Assembly: GCF_000711735.1 (NCBI RefSeq)
Contig: NZ_JONL01000001.1
Span: 62,001 to 126,000, forward strand
Direction of reading: 5' to 3'
Source of the DNA: Maridesulfovibrio frigidus DSM 17176
GTDB taxonomy: Bacteria; Desulfobacterota; Desulfovibrionia; Desulfovibrionales; Desulfovibrionaceae
Length of the DNA: 64,000 nt
A program made the position numbers and the translations under genes. Positions 1 through 7,713 of this stretch are shown here, one piece after another. The notes under the pieces are model-generated. The model saw nothing but the letters and a program-made list of their open reading frames with translations, did no database searches and was not told the origin of the DNA. Within the stretch, counting starts at the first letter, position 1. Each line of letters begins with the position of its first letter.

Positions 1-1430
1 TTACCCTTGAGAATAGGTTCCATATCTCCAAGAGGAGTAAGCATTAGCTCTTCACGATAGTCAGCAATATGAACCTTAAATCCAAGTTCTTGCTTAATTC
101 TTGCGGAAAGGACTTTTTGCCCTTTCGGCTCACCGTGAGTCAAAATAACTTTCATGGACGGACTATCGAAATGCTTAAGCCAGTCGATCATTTCATCCTG
201 ACCAGCATGACCGGAGAATCCATTGATGGTAAATATTTTGGCTTCAATCTTAAGTTTTTCACCGAATATAGTTATATCTTCTGCACCATTAACAACTCTA
301 CGTCCCGGACTACCAACCCCTTGATAACCGACAAAAACGACACTAGCGCCCTTTTTCCAAATATTATGTCTGAGGTGATGTTTAATACGACCGGCATTAG
401 CCATGCCGCTTGCAGAAATAACAACCGCAGGACCAGATGTATTATTGATGGCCTGTGAAGATTCAGTATCAAGAGTGAATTTCAAATTCGGCAAGGACAG
501 TGGGTTTTCACCGTTCTCCATAAGTTCTTTCGTATCAAGATCAAAAAACTCTGGGTGGTTTCTAAAAATTTCAGTAGCCCTGATAGCAAGAGGACTATCA
601 AGGTAAACAGGCATGTCTTTGGGAAGTCTTCCTTCCTTATACAAGATGAAAAGCGAGTAAATCAATTGCTGTGAACGTTCGACCGCAAAAGCCGGAATTA
701 CAACCTTTTCACCGTGTGAATAGCTCCATTTAATGGCCTCAGCCAACTCATCCAAGCTATTCGAAGAATCCTTATGATTGCGATCTCCATAAGTCGATTC
801 CATCAAAAGATAATCCGCTTTTTCAACAATTGACGGATTACGCACAATAAGCTGGTCTTTATGACCAAGATCACCAGAAAAGACTACTTTAGTTGTATCC
901 TTTCCCTCTTTTGACCAAAGTTCGATAAATGCAGAGCCTAAAATATGTCCGGCATCTTTATAGCTAACTGTGACCCCTTCAGCTGGCTCAAAATGTTCTC
1001 CATACTGCACAGTCCGCATTAACGGAGTTGTAGCAATAGCATCTTTCTGCTGATAAAGAGGATTTATGAGAGCTATCCCTTTGCGAAGTCTTTTTCTATT
1101 TGCCCACTCTGCTTCCATCTCCTGAATATGCGCGCTGTCCAGCAGCATAATTTCAAGCAGATCGCGCGTCGGCTGAGTCATGTATATAGGCCCGTCAAAT
1201 CCGGCTCTTACAGCCGCGGGCAAAAGCCCGGTATGATCGATATGGGCATGAGTAATTAATATAAAATCTAGCTCTTTAGGCTTATAATCAGCTATTGAGC
1301 GGTTGCGCTTTTCAATCTCAGCGTTACCTTGATGCAATCCGCAATCAACGGCAAATCTGGCATTCTCTGTCTCAACAATATAACAAGAGCCGGTAACTGT
1401 TTTAGCAGCACCCATAAAAGTAATCTTCAT
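1..1430 (-). CDS. beta-CASP metallo-beta-lactamase RNA exonuclease-like protein (3' end beyond window)
   Basis: Partial gene: reading from the ATG at 1430, the frame stays open to base 1, so about 476 residues are visible and the C-terminus lies off the left edge. The N-terminal metallo-beta-lactamase fold carries the zinc motif HAHIDHTG at residues 61-68, followed by SGDLGH and ESTYGDR; the later part has the beta-CASP features (SASGMANAGRIKHHL, then a late THGE). In this family these proteins are RNA-processing nucleases of the YSH1/CPSF-like 'RNA-metabolising MBL' group. A strong ribosome binding site (CGGAGG) lies just upstream of the ATG. It diverges from the LOG-family gene at 1593. The family call is firm; the RNA substrate is unknown. 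Confidence 0.85.
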   Translation of the reverse strand, partial: MKITFMGAAKTVTGSCYIVETENARFAVDCGLHQGNAEIEKRNRSIADYKPKELDFILITHAHIDHTGLLPAAVRAGFDGPIYMTQPTRDLLEIMLLDSAHIQEMEAEWANRKRLRKGIALINPLYQQKDAIATTPLMRTVQYGEHFEPAEGVTVSYKDAGHILGSAFIELWSKEGKDTTKVVFSGDLGHKDQLIVRNPSIVEKADYLLMESTYGDRNHKDSSNSLDELAEAIKWSYSHGEKVVIPAFAVERSQQLIYSLFILYKEGRLPKDMPVYLDSPLAIRATEIFRNHPEFFDLDTKELMENGENPLSLPNLKFTLDTESSQAINNTSGPAVVISASGMANAGRIKHHLRHNIWKKGASVVFVGYQGVGSPGRRVVNGAEDITIFGEKLKIEAKIFTINGFSGHAGQDEMIDWLKHFDSPSMKVILTHGEPKGQKVLSARIKQELGFKVHIADYREELMLTPLGDMEPILKG

Positions 1431-1547
1431 CAGACCTCCGTATGAAATTCACCGTTAATTCTAAGCTTTTCGCACTATCATTATAATTCTTTTTTTGGTA
1501 ATTCGTATGCACTGTTACATGCACCAATAATGGATTTCAGGCAACTG

Positions 1548-1575
1548 TTCACAATAGTCTGCCTATATTTATAAC
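1548..1575 (+). promoter_or_regulatory. candidate sigma-70 promoter of the LOG-family gene
   Basis: A TTCACA element at 1548-1553 and TATAAC at 1570-1575 are separated by 16 bases and lie about 20 bases before the start at 1593. Both boxes are imperfect, so this is a plausible rather than a proven promoter. Confidence 0.35.
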
Positions 1576-1592
1576 TACTTTATGAGGGCGAC

Positions 1593-2249
1593 ATGCACAA
1601 ATCAAGACAATACGTAATTGATGATCTCTCCATGCAGGAATCCTGGAGACTCTTTAAAATAATGGCTGAAATCGTTGACGGTTTCGAAACCATGAGCGAA
1701 ATAGGCCCTGCAGTTTCTATGTTCGGTTCTGCCCGTGTTGCTCGTGATCACCCATTGTATGCTCAGACTGACCACTTGTCCAAGCTACTAAGCCAAGCTG
1801 GGTATTCCGTAATCACAGGCGGCGGCCCCGGTTTAATGGAAGCTGGAAATAAAGGTTGTTTTGAAGCTGGCGGAGAGTCCATCGGGCTGCACATCCATCT
1901 ACCTTTTGAGCAGCATTCCAATCCGTACCTATCTATTAAGAGTGACTACAATTACTTTTTCATTCGCAAAGTTATGTTCATTAAGTATGCTATGGCTTAC
2001 ATCGCAATGCCTGGCGGATACGGCACCCTTGATGAATTAAGCGAAGCGCTGGTTCTTATTCAAACTAAACGTATCAAGCCTTTCCCTATCATCCTTATGG
2101 GAACAGAATTCTGGGGCGGATTGGTTGAATGGTTTAAAACTCGTTTGGTCGCTGACGGATTCTGTAATGAAGAGGATCTAGATCTTTTCATCGTCACCGA
2201 TTCTCCAGAAGAAGCCGTTGCTCATATTAAAAAGCACGTAATCATCTAG
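1593..2249 (+). CDS. LOG-family protein (TIGR00730 Rossmann-fold nucleotide hydrolase)
   Basis: A 218-residue protein of the 'lysine decarboxylase-like' LOG family. The two signature motifs are present: GGGPGLMEAGNKG near residue 75 and PGGYGTLDE near residue 145, which together form the nucleotide-binding and catalytic site. Characterised members are phosphoribohydrolases that cleave nucleoside 5'-monophosphates, including cytokinin riboside monophosphates; many bacterial members have unknown physiological substrates. The ATG at 1593 follows a GAGGGCG ribosome binding site. The gene diverges from the MBL gene and is followed 36 bases later by a transporter gene on the same strand, so they may share a transcript. 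Family certain; substrate not determinable from sequence. Confidence 0.9.
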   Translation: MHKSRQYVIDDLSMQESWRLFKIMAEIVDGFETMSEIGPAVSMFGSARVARDHPLYAQTDHLSKLLSQAGYSVITGGGPGLMEAGNKGCFEAGGESIGLHIHLPFEQHSNPYLSIKSDYNYFFIRKVMFIKYAMAYIAMPGGYGTLDELSEALVLIQTKRIKPFPIILMGTEFWGGLVEWFKTRLVADGFCNEEDLDLFIVTDSPEEAVAHIKKHVII

Positions 2250-2285
2250 CAAATCATATTCCTGTCAGCAGGAAACGAGTACCAA

Positions 2286-3170
2286 TTGCAATCTACTGAT
2301 CAGAAAAAAGCATACATCTACGGATTTTCCGCAGTATTAATCTGGTCTACAGTTGCCTCCGCGTTTAAAATTGCACTATCCTACATGGACCCGTTGCAAT
2401 TACTATTTTACGCAGTGGTATTTTCCACACTGACTCTCTTAGGTATATTAATAGCACAAAATAAAGCCGGGCAGATTGCAAAAATGAGTATGCGCCAAAT
2501 ACTCAAATGCGGTCTGCCCGGAATTTTAAATCCCTTCCTATACTATATAGTACTGTTCAAAGCATACGACCTGCTTCCAGCTCAGGAAGCACAGCCACTG
2601 AATTATACATGGGCAATTACTCTCTCTTTACTTTCTATCCCGCTTCTTGGGCAAAAGCTTAACGCACGCGAACTTATTGCAATATTTATCAGCTACCTAG
2701 GCGTGGTTGTAATCTCTACTCACGGCAACCTGCTCGATATCCAATTCAGTAGCGGCCTCGGAGTATTCTTAGCTCTTTTCAGCACCATAATCTGGGCATT
2801 GTACTGGATTTACAGCACCAAAAGTAAAGCCGATCCGCTGATTGGACTATTCCTAAATTTTTGCCTAGGCCTGCCTCTTGTTACAGCCGTAATGCTAATC
2901 TTTTCCGGGCCACCACCAACAGAGCTGCCCGCAGTTCTATCAGCCGCATATGTCGGCCTATTTGAAATGGGGATAACCTTTGTACTATGGCTCAAAGCTT
3001 TAAAATTGACTGAAAAGACAGCCAAAATCAGCAATTTAATTTTCCTATCCCCATTCCTGTCATTAATACTCATTCATTTTATCTTAGGCGAAGAGATTCT
3101 ACCGTCAACAATGTTCGGCCTTCTATTTATAGTTGGCGGTAATATTGTTCAGCAAACTGGGAAAAAATAA
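2286..3170 (+). CDS. EamA/DMT-family inner-membrane transporter
   Basis: A 294-residue protein consisting almost entirely of hydrophobic segments, about ten predicted membrane helices in two repeats of five, as in the EamA (DUF6) drug/metabolite transporter superfamily. The start looks like a TTG at 2286 preceded by AGGAAACGA; no better ATG exists until well inside the first helix. The second repeat has the typical short loop after 'TIIWALYWIYSTKSK'. Substrates in this superfamily range from amino acids to nucleotides and cannot be assigned here. It follows the LOG-family gene closely and is followed by a strong hairpin. Confidence 0.85.
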   Translation: MQSTDQKKAYIYGFSAVLIWSTVASAFKIALSYMDPLQLLFYAVVFSTLTLLGILIAQNKAGQIAKMSMRQILKCGLPGILNPFLYYIVLFKAYDLLPAQEAQPLNYTWAITLSLLSIPLLGQKLNARELIAIFISYLGVVVISTHGNLLDIQFSSGLGVFLALFSTIIWALYWIYSTKSKADPLIGLFLNFCLGLPLVTAVMLIFSGPPPTELPAVLSAAYVGLFEMGITFVLWLKALKLTEKTAKISNLIFLSPFLSLILIHFILGEEILPSTMFGLLFIVGGNIVQQTGKK

Positions 3171-3193
3171 ACCTTCTGCAAAAAGCACTAGAC

Positions 3194-3233
3194 GCACGAA
3201 AGGCCGGGATGGAGGGATCCCGGCCTTACGTGC
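3194..3233 (+). terminator. strong hairpin after the EamA gene
   Basis: AAGGCCGGGAT (3200-3210) pairs with ATCCCGGCCTT (3217-3227), and GCACG (3194-3198) with CGTGC (3229-3233) across one mismatch. No T tract follows directly, so it may be a terminator that needs help, or an mRNA 3' stabiliser. Confidence 0.6.
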
Positions 3234-3275
3234 TTAAGGAGTAATGAGAAGGAATGAAGACTGTATATTTTTTTC

Positions 3276-3319
3276 GAGCTTAAGACAGACGACTTTGGGG
3301 GTTGCAGGCTGTCTCGCTC
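3276..3319 (+). other. hairpin-forming sequence in a long gene-free gap
   Basis: GAGC (3276-3279) and AGACAG (3283-3288) pair in order with CTGTCT (3309-3314) and GCTC (3316-3319), leaving a 20-base G-rich loop. The gap from 3171 to 3636 holds no credible gene; this hairpin and the GTGCAC repeats further right are its only visible structure. It could belong to a small RNA or a leader; it matched no RNA family I recognise. Confidence 0.3.
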
Positions 3320-3400
3320 AGGTTAATAAGCATATAGCATCAAGCGTGCCAAAACATTATTCTCTATAATTACATATACTTACAAAAAAAACATTAAGAC

Positions 3401-3475
3401 GTGCACTTATTAGTGCACATATAAATGCACAAACACCCTGCACTTATGTGCAAATAGAGTATTTCAACATTGCAC
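3401..3475. repeat. cluster of GTGCAC/TGCAC motifs, candidate operator
   Basis: Palindromes GTGCAC occur at 3401-3406 and 3413-3418, with TGCAC at 3426-3430 and 3439-3443, GTGCA at 3448-3452, and TGCAC again at 3471-3475. Six copies in 75 bases of AT-rich DNA are far more than expected by chance. The cluster ends about 160 bases before the small gene at 3637 and could be a multi-site operator. Confidence 0.4.
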
Positions 3476-3636
3476 ATATATTCGATCTCATATTTTAAGA
3501 TTCCGTTTATTATGAAACATAAGCGTTAATATTGCGATACCCCCTATACTTTTTACAATTAAAGTATTATATTTAAAATATCTAAACAGGTAATTGGAAT
3601 GAAAGATTAATAATTATCCGAAAACCAGTTACAAAA

Positions 3637-3891
3637 ATGAGTATTAAAAATACTTGGAGAAATATGCATAAATCACTTTCAGACGCTTACTTACACCCCG
3701 AAATAATTGAACAAATAGAGCATGCCTGTAAGAAACTAGATGTTAATAAAAGTTTGTTCCTTAATGTTCTACTAAAAGAACTTTTTTCAAAAGCTAACCC
3801 TGAAGACCTATTTTACAATAGGGTAACGGTAACCAACTTGGTCGCTAAAACCAGTAAAGTACTAAATAAAACGGATGAAATTTCGCACTAG
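3637..3891 (+). CDS. small protein, ribbon-helix-helix-like
   Basis: An 84-residue protein with no family I can name. Residues 18-52 read as two amphipathic helices split by a polar turn (PEIIEQIEHACKKLDVN, then SLFLNVLLKELF), the spacing seen in ribbon-helix-helix DNA-binding proteins; no clear N-terminal beta strand is visible, so this is only a resemblance. The ATG at 3637 has no ribosome binding site. The in-frame ATG at 3664 has GGAGA at 3656-3660 and would give a 75-residue product, so it may be the true start. The gene is isolated, preceded by a repeat-rich AT-rich region and followed by a clear terminator, which supports it being a real, separately transcribed unit. Confidence 0.55.
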   Translation: MSIKNTWRNMHKSLSDAYLHPEIIEQIEHACKKLDVNKSLFLNVLLKELFSKANPEDLFYNRVTVTNLVAKTSKVLNKTDEISH

Positions 3892-3937
3892 TTAATAATT
3901 TTATTGAATCAAATCAAAATTAGTTTCGTTCTTTAGT

Positions 3938-3963
3938 GCAACAGTATACTGTTGCTTTTTTTT
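3938..3963 (+). terminator. intrinsic terminator of the small gene
   Basis: GCAACAG (3938-3944) and CTGTTGC (3949-3955) form a perfect stem around the loop TATA, followed by eight Ts (3956-3963). Confidence 0.85.
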
Positions 3964-4064
3964 GGACTTTTGTTGAAGTGCTATCATCAAGCCAGCTTAC
4001 ACAAGAAACTTTTGTGCCATTTCGTAACCATTCAATACTAGTTGACGCCAATTCACCTCTACTT

Positions 4065-4104
4065 TATACGGTTATTGAACTTATTATGTTTCTTTAACCA
4101 TATA
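4065..4104. promoter_or_regulatory. inverted repeat upstream of the oxyanion-binding protein gene
   Basis: TATACGGTTA (4065-4074) and TAACCATATA (4095-4104) are inverted copies with one mismatch, separated by 20 bases, and another GTAACCA lies at 4024-4030. The right arm ends only 15 bases before the start codon. The layout fits a regulator site for a metal-oxyanion uptake gene (ModE- or TunR-like regulators are known in this group), but I cannot confirm a match to either motif. Confidence 0.35.
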
Positions 4105-4118
4105 TGAAGGAGAAAATG

Positions 4119-5093
4119 ATGCGTAAATTAATATTGAATGGAGCATTACTGATGATCTCGATTCTTGTAGCAGCACCATCTTTTGCAGCTGAGAAAATGA
4201 GCGGTGATTTAGTTATTTTTCATGCTGGAAGCTTAACGGTTCCTATGGCAGAAATGGAAAAAAACTTCGAAGCGATGCATCCGGGCGTTGATATTAAAAG
4301 GACAGCTGGCGGTTCTACTAAAATGGCCCGTCTTATATCTGATAAAGGTCAAAAAGCTGATATCATGGCCTCAGCAGATTATGTTGTAATTGATAAAAAC
4401 CTTATTCCCGAGTTTGCCGATTTCAATATCCGCTTTGCAACCAACCAGTTAGTTCTTTGCTATACAGACAAAAGTAAATTCGCATCTGATATTAATGCTG
4501 ACAACTGGATGAACGTCCTCCAGAGACCAGGTGTAGTATGGGGACATTCAGACCCAAATCTAGATCCATGCGGTTACAGAAGTGTCATGGTTCTTCAGCT
4601 TGCTTCCAAATTCTACAATCAGCCTGACCTCTACGAAAAGCTTATTTCTATCCGTAAAGATGAATGGGTTCGTCCAAAAGCAGTTGAACTTATCAAAATG
4701 CTAAAAGACGGAAAGATGGATTACGCATGGGAATACCTTTCTGTAGCTGTACAGCATGATCTGAAATACGTGAAACTAGACAAACATATCAATCTTTCAG
4801 ACTACAAATATAACAAATTCTACGCTCAAGCTAAAGTAACCGTAACTGGTAAAAAACCAGGAACAACCATTGTGCGTAAAGGTAAATCAATCACCTATGG
4901 CATCACTCAGTTAAAAGATGCACCAAACAAAGCAGCGGCAACCGCATTTCTGGATTACATGTTGTCCCCAGAGGGCGGCCTTAAAATCTTGAAAGACATG
5001 GGTCAGCCACCTTTCGTTCCAGCAATCATTCCTGAGAAAGCAATGCTAAAGTCTATGCCTAAATCTTTGCAGAAATTGGTTGAAGTAAAATAG
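4119..5093 (+). CDS. wtpA: tungstate/molybdate-type ABC transporter substrate-binding protein
   Basis: A periplasmic binding protein of the WtpA/ModA2 type. After a signal peptide ending ...APSFAA, it shows the family pattern: [10 protein letters not shown] near the mature N-terminus, then [21 protein letters not shown] and [15 protein letters not shown], which form the oxyanion pocket. The start is placed at 4119: AAGGAG (4107-4112) is a good ribosome binding site for it, whereas the upstream in-frame ATG at 4104 overlaps that site. No permease (wtpB) or ATPase (wtpC) gene is nearby, so it is an orphan that must use a transporter encoded elsewhere. The family is clear; tungstate versus molybdate specificity is not decided by sequence. 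Confidence 0.85.
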   Translation: MRKLILNGALLMISILVAAPSFAAEKMSGDLVIFHAGSLTVPMAEMEKNFEAMHPGVDIKRTAGGSTKMARLISDKGQKADIMASADYVVIDKNLIPEFADFNIRFATNQLVLCYTDKSKFASDINADNWMNVLQRPGVVWGHSDPNLDPCGYRSVMVLQLASKFYNQPDLYEKLISIRKDEWVRPKAVELIKMLKDGKMDYAWEYLSVAVQHDLKYVKLDKHINLSDYKYNKFYAQAKVTVTGKKPGTTIVRKGKSITYGITQLKDAPNKAAATAFLDYMLSPEGGLKILKDMGQPPFVPAIIPEKAMLKSMPKSLQKLVEVK

Positions 5094-5202
5094 CCATCCA
5101 TGCAAAAGAAACGCTAGTTATTTATACCTAACACATTTGGGCCACGTCTCTGACAACCGCCCTTCGCAATATAAAAACTAGTATTAAAAGTATTACAAAG
5201 AG

Positions 5203-5236
5203 AAAGCCGGGTGGTAATTATACCATCCGGCTTTTG
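5203..5236. terminator. bidirectional terminator between wtpA and the EPS locus
   Basis: AAAGCCGGGTGGTA (5203-5216) pairs with TACCATCCGGCTTT (5221-5234) around ATTA with one G-T wobble. T runs follow on both strands, so it can end both converging transcripts. Confidence 0.8.
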
Positions 5237-5264
5237 TCTTAATCAAAGTAAGAGTAGTGCGAAG

Positions 5265-6719
5265 CTAAACTGCATGGGTCACTTTGAGATTGGTCCAAAG
5301 CTTCTTGATGGTTCGAACGTTAACCAGCAAATAGGTAGAACCAAGTGCAACCGCTATAAGTTCACGGTTAAAATCAAAAGCGTTCATTATCACAAAGGAT
5401 ATTGCAAGAAGCCCTTGTAGCCCGATAAACCCAGCCTGAACCTTGCCAAGCCACCTAAGGCCAAAGAGATGCCTGCACTGGAAGTATCGAAGAAGGTTTA
5501 TGAGCGCATTAGATACGCAAAACGCAAGACCTGCCCCGCTCACGCCAAAGCTGCGGTAAAATATAAAACACAATGCCGCGTTCAAACATAAGCCAGCTAC
5601 GGTATTAATAACTTCTAGTTTAGACTGCCCCGAAAGAATTAAAATGTAACCCACCGGCCCAGTATAACAATTAAAAATCTGGCCTAGTAACAGAAACAGC
5701 AGACAATTCGTTCCTACCAGATATTCAACTCCAAATGCCGCCATTATGTAATCAGAATAGAGTGCGACACCTGCCAGAAATAGAAATGAAAAAAACGATA
5801 GCGAATGGGTAACATCGCCATACAGATTCTTGATGGATTCAAAATCTTTTTTTGCATAGGCGGAAGAAATTTGCGGAGCGTAAACGCTGTTGAAAGTATA
5901 GAGTAAAATAGAAATGGACATGGCTACCTTCATGGCCGCCACATACACAGCTGAATCCACAACAGAACCTATGCCCCCAAGGATGAGCGTGTTTATCCAC
6001 ATCAGAGAATTTTGCGAAAAAGCAATTATGAGCAGAGGAACCGAGTAAACGAGCATATCCTTTACTGTCACCGGCCCTGTGAAAGACAGGTTAAACTTCA
6101 ATGAATATGTTTTTTTAGTCGAATAAAATGAATATGCAAAAGATATAAAGAAAAGGACGGATACAGCCGAAATAAAGTTAAGAACGCTAATATCCACCAC
6201 GTATGAAGCTCCTGCAATAAGAAGCATTCCGAGGGGTAGCATTAAATTTTCAACTAAAGTTATACCGGACATGTCTCCAAGACTTTGCCGAAAATAGATA
6301 TTAATCTTTGCCAACGACCAAAACAGAATGACTGGAGAAGCACAGAGGATATATTGGTAATTATCAGGAGTTTTAAAAACAAGATTGGATATAAAACTTG
6401 AACTAAAGAAAATAACAATCAGAAACAGTCCGGCGAAAGTCCCAACTATAGCCTGTGAAGCTGTCCACAAAAAAGACAGATTTTGCGGGTCATCATTTTT
6501 GAGAACGGGAGCATATTTCAAACATGAGTTACCTATTCCAAGTTGTGCAAATTGTGCACACAGAAATGCAAACGTATATGAAATAAAGAATAGCCCAGAA
6601 CCATAAGCTCCGTACTTTTTTGCCAGAACGTAAGTCAAAAGCAACGCCCCGACACCTTTCATTGCCTTAGCGAGGAAAACCACTATTATCTTGGTCAGAT
6701 TTGAGTGATTGTTATTCAA
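5265..6719 (-). CDS. Wzx-like polysaccharide flippase
   Basis: A 484-residue integral membrane protein with 12-14 hydrophobic helices, of the polysaccharide transporter (PST/MATE-like, MurJ-superfamily) type that flips lipid-linked repeat units across the inner membrane. The N-terminal KIIVVFLAKAMKGVGALLLTYVLAKKYGAYGSG is the family's typical first-helix pattern. The start is a TTG at 6719 preceded by AAAGG, overlapping the end of the sulfotransferase gene by 8 bases, which indicates translational coupling. It is the last gene of the EPS transcript, just before a terminator. Its substrate is inferred from context to be the EPS repeat unit. Confidence 0.85.
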   Translation of the reverse strand: MNNNHSNLTKIIVVFLAKAMKGVGALLLTYVLAKKYGAYGSGLFFISYTFAFLCAQFAQLGIGNSCLKYAPVLKNDDPQNLSFLWTASQAIVGTFAGLFLIVIFFSSSFISNLVFKTPDNYQYILCASPVILFWSLAKINIYFRQSLGDMSGITLVENLMLPLGMLLIAGASYVVDISVLNFISAVSVLFFISFAYSFYSTKKTYSLKFNLSFTGPVTVKDMLVYSVPLLIIAFSQNSLMWINTLILGGIGSVVDSAVYVAAMKVAMSISILLYTFNSVYAPQISSAYAKKDFESIKNLYGDVTHSLSFFSFLFLAGVALYSDYIMAAFGVEYLVGTNCLLFLLLGQIFNCYTGPVGYILILSGQSKLEVINTVAGLCLNAALCFIFYRSFGVSGAGLAFCVSNALINLLRYFQCRHLFGLRWLGKVQAGFIGLQGLLAISFVIMNAFDFNRELIAVALGSTYLLVNVRTIKKLWTNLKVTHAV

Positions 6720-7683
6720 ATCTTTTGCCTTTAATTTTTTGAATCAAACTGCGATCAACAAAAGTATAATAAAAAATATTTCTCGCTTTCAACCAAATCC
6801 AATGAGCAGCATGCCTGACGAGCAAACAGAGAACACTACTCCGGATGACATCCTTGTTACTCACCAGTTCGTAACCATTTTCTACCAAATCTTTGCGGCA
6901 AATCTGCTCATAGACCCAGATTTCTTCGTCACTTAGGGAATTCATCCATTTTACGGTAATGGATTTGTCCGGCGCGCTTTTTACATTGGTATGAAGGTGG
7001 ATCTGCTTTTTACCTATCAATTTATGATAGTCCTGCTGACCGCCTGTAATCTCTCTACCACCAGTACTTATCCCGATAACATCAAATAGTTGATCGATAA
7101 TTTGAGCAGTATTCACGACCAGATCTTCAAACCGAATGGTAATTAAGGGCTGGTCTGCAAGCCTTCTGAATTTCTTTTTCCAATCAAGGCTCGCCTGAAA
7201 AATATTATTGGACATTTTCATTCCAGTCACAGAAACCATATCAAGCTTGGAATTATAAACAGCGCGCCCATCTCGTATCAAATTAATAAAATATGGAGTT
7301 TCATATATGGAAATCAAGCTCTTTAAATGAATATCTAATCTAGGACCTTTAACAACCACAAGCTCAGGTGAAATTTCTCCCCTCACTTTCAAATATCCAG
7401 AAATTATGGAATCGAACACAGACCTATAACTTAATGATTCCAGATCATCCAAACGTGCGCGGAGGCTTTCCCGAGAAACACCCCACTCGCAAAACTGTGG
7501 TTCTGAATAAACTGTCTGCAAAATTTCGTCCACGGTGAGCGCTTTTTCATCTTCGAAATTTTCAAGAATAAGCGACATGAATCCACTTTCCTGAGTTACA
7601 AGAACACCGGAATAAGAATTTAGCAAAGATGAAAGTAAGGTCGACCCAGACCTGCTGTCGTATATTAAAAATGCATATTTCAA
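6712..7683 (-). CDS. sulfotransferase family protein in EPS locus
   Basis: A 323-residue cytosolic sulfotransferase-like protein. The 5'-phosphosulfate loop is visible at residues 8-21 (YDSRSGSTLLSSLL), and the 3'-phosphate site as INLIRDGRAVYNS near residue 135; both bind PAPS in this superfamily. Later residues include ITIRFEDLV, the third conserved block. The start codon appears to be TTG at 7683 with only a weak ribosome binding site. It is translationally coupled to the flippase gene and lies 30 bases downstream of a heparinase-family gene. Because the same cluster encodes an APS kinase, the likely role is transferring sulfate from PAPS to the EPS sugars; the acceptor is inferred, not shown. 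Confidence 0.85.
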   Translation of the reverse strand: MKYAFLIYDSRSGSTLLSSLLNSYSGVLVTQESGFMSLILENFEDEKALTVDEILQTVYSEPQFCEWGVSRESLRARLDDLESLSYRSVFDSIISGYLKVRGEISPELVVVKGPRLDIHLKSLISIYETPYFINLIRDGRAVYNSKLDMVSVTGMKMSNNIFQASLDWKKKFRRLADQPLITIRFEDLVVNTAQIIDQLFDVIGISTGGREITGGQQDYHKLIGKKQIHLHTNVKSAPDKSITVKWMNSLSDEEIWVYEQICRKDLVENGYELVSNKDVIRSSVLCLLVRHAAHWIWLKARNIFYYTFVDRSLIQKIKGKRFE

Positions 7684-7713
7684 AGTTCACTCGCTAAGGC
7701 TAAATATACCACG

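Noticed and set aside
3401-3475. possible CRISPR-like array
   Set aside because: Copies are only 5-6 bases and spacing is irregular (12-29 bases); no cas gene is near.
4104-4118. ATG at 4104 as start of the oxyanion-binding protein
   Set aside because: It overlaps the ribosome binding site of the ATG at 4119, which gives a cleaner signal peptide.
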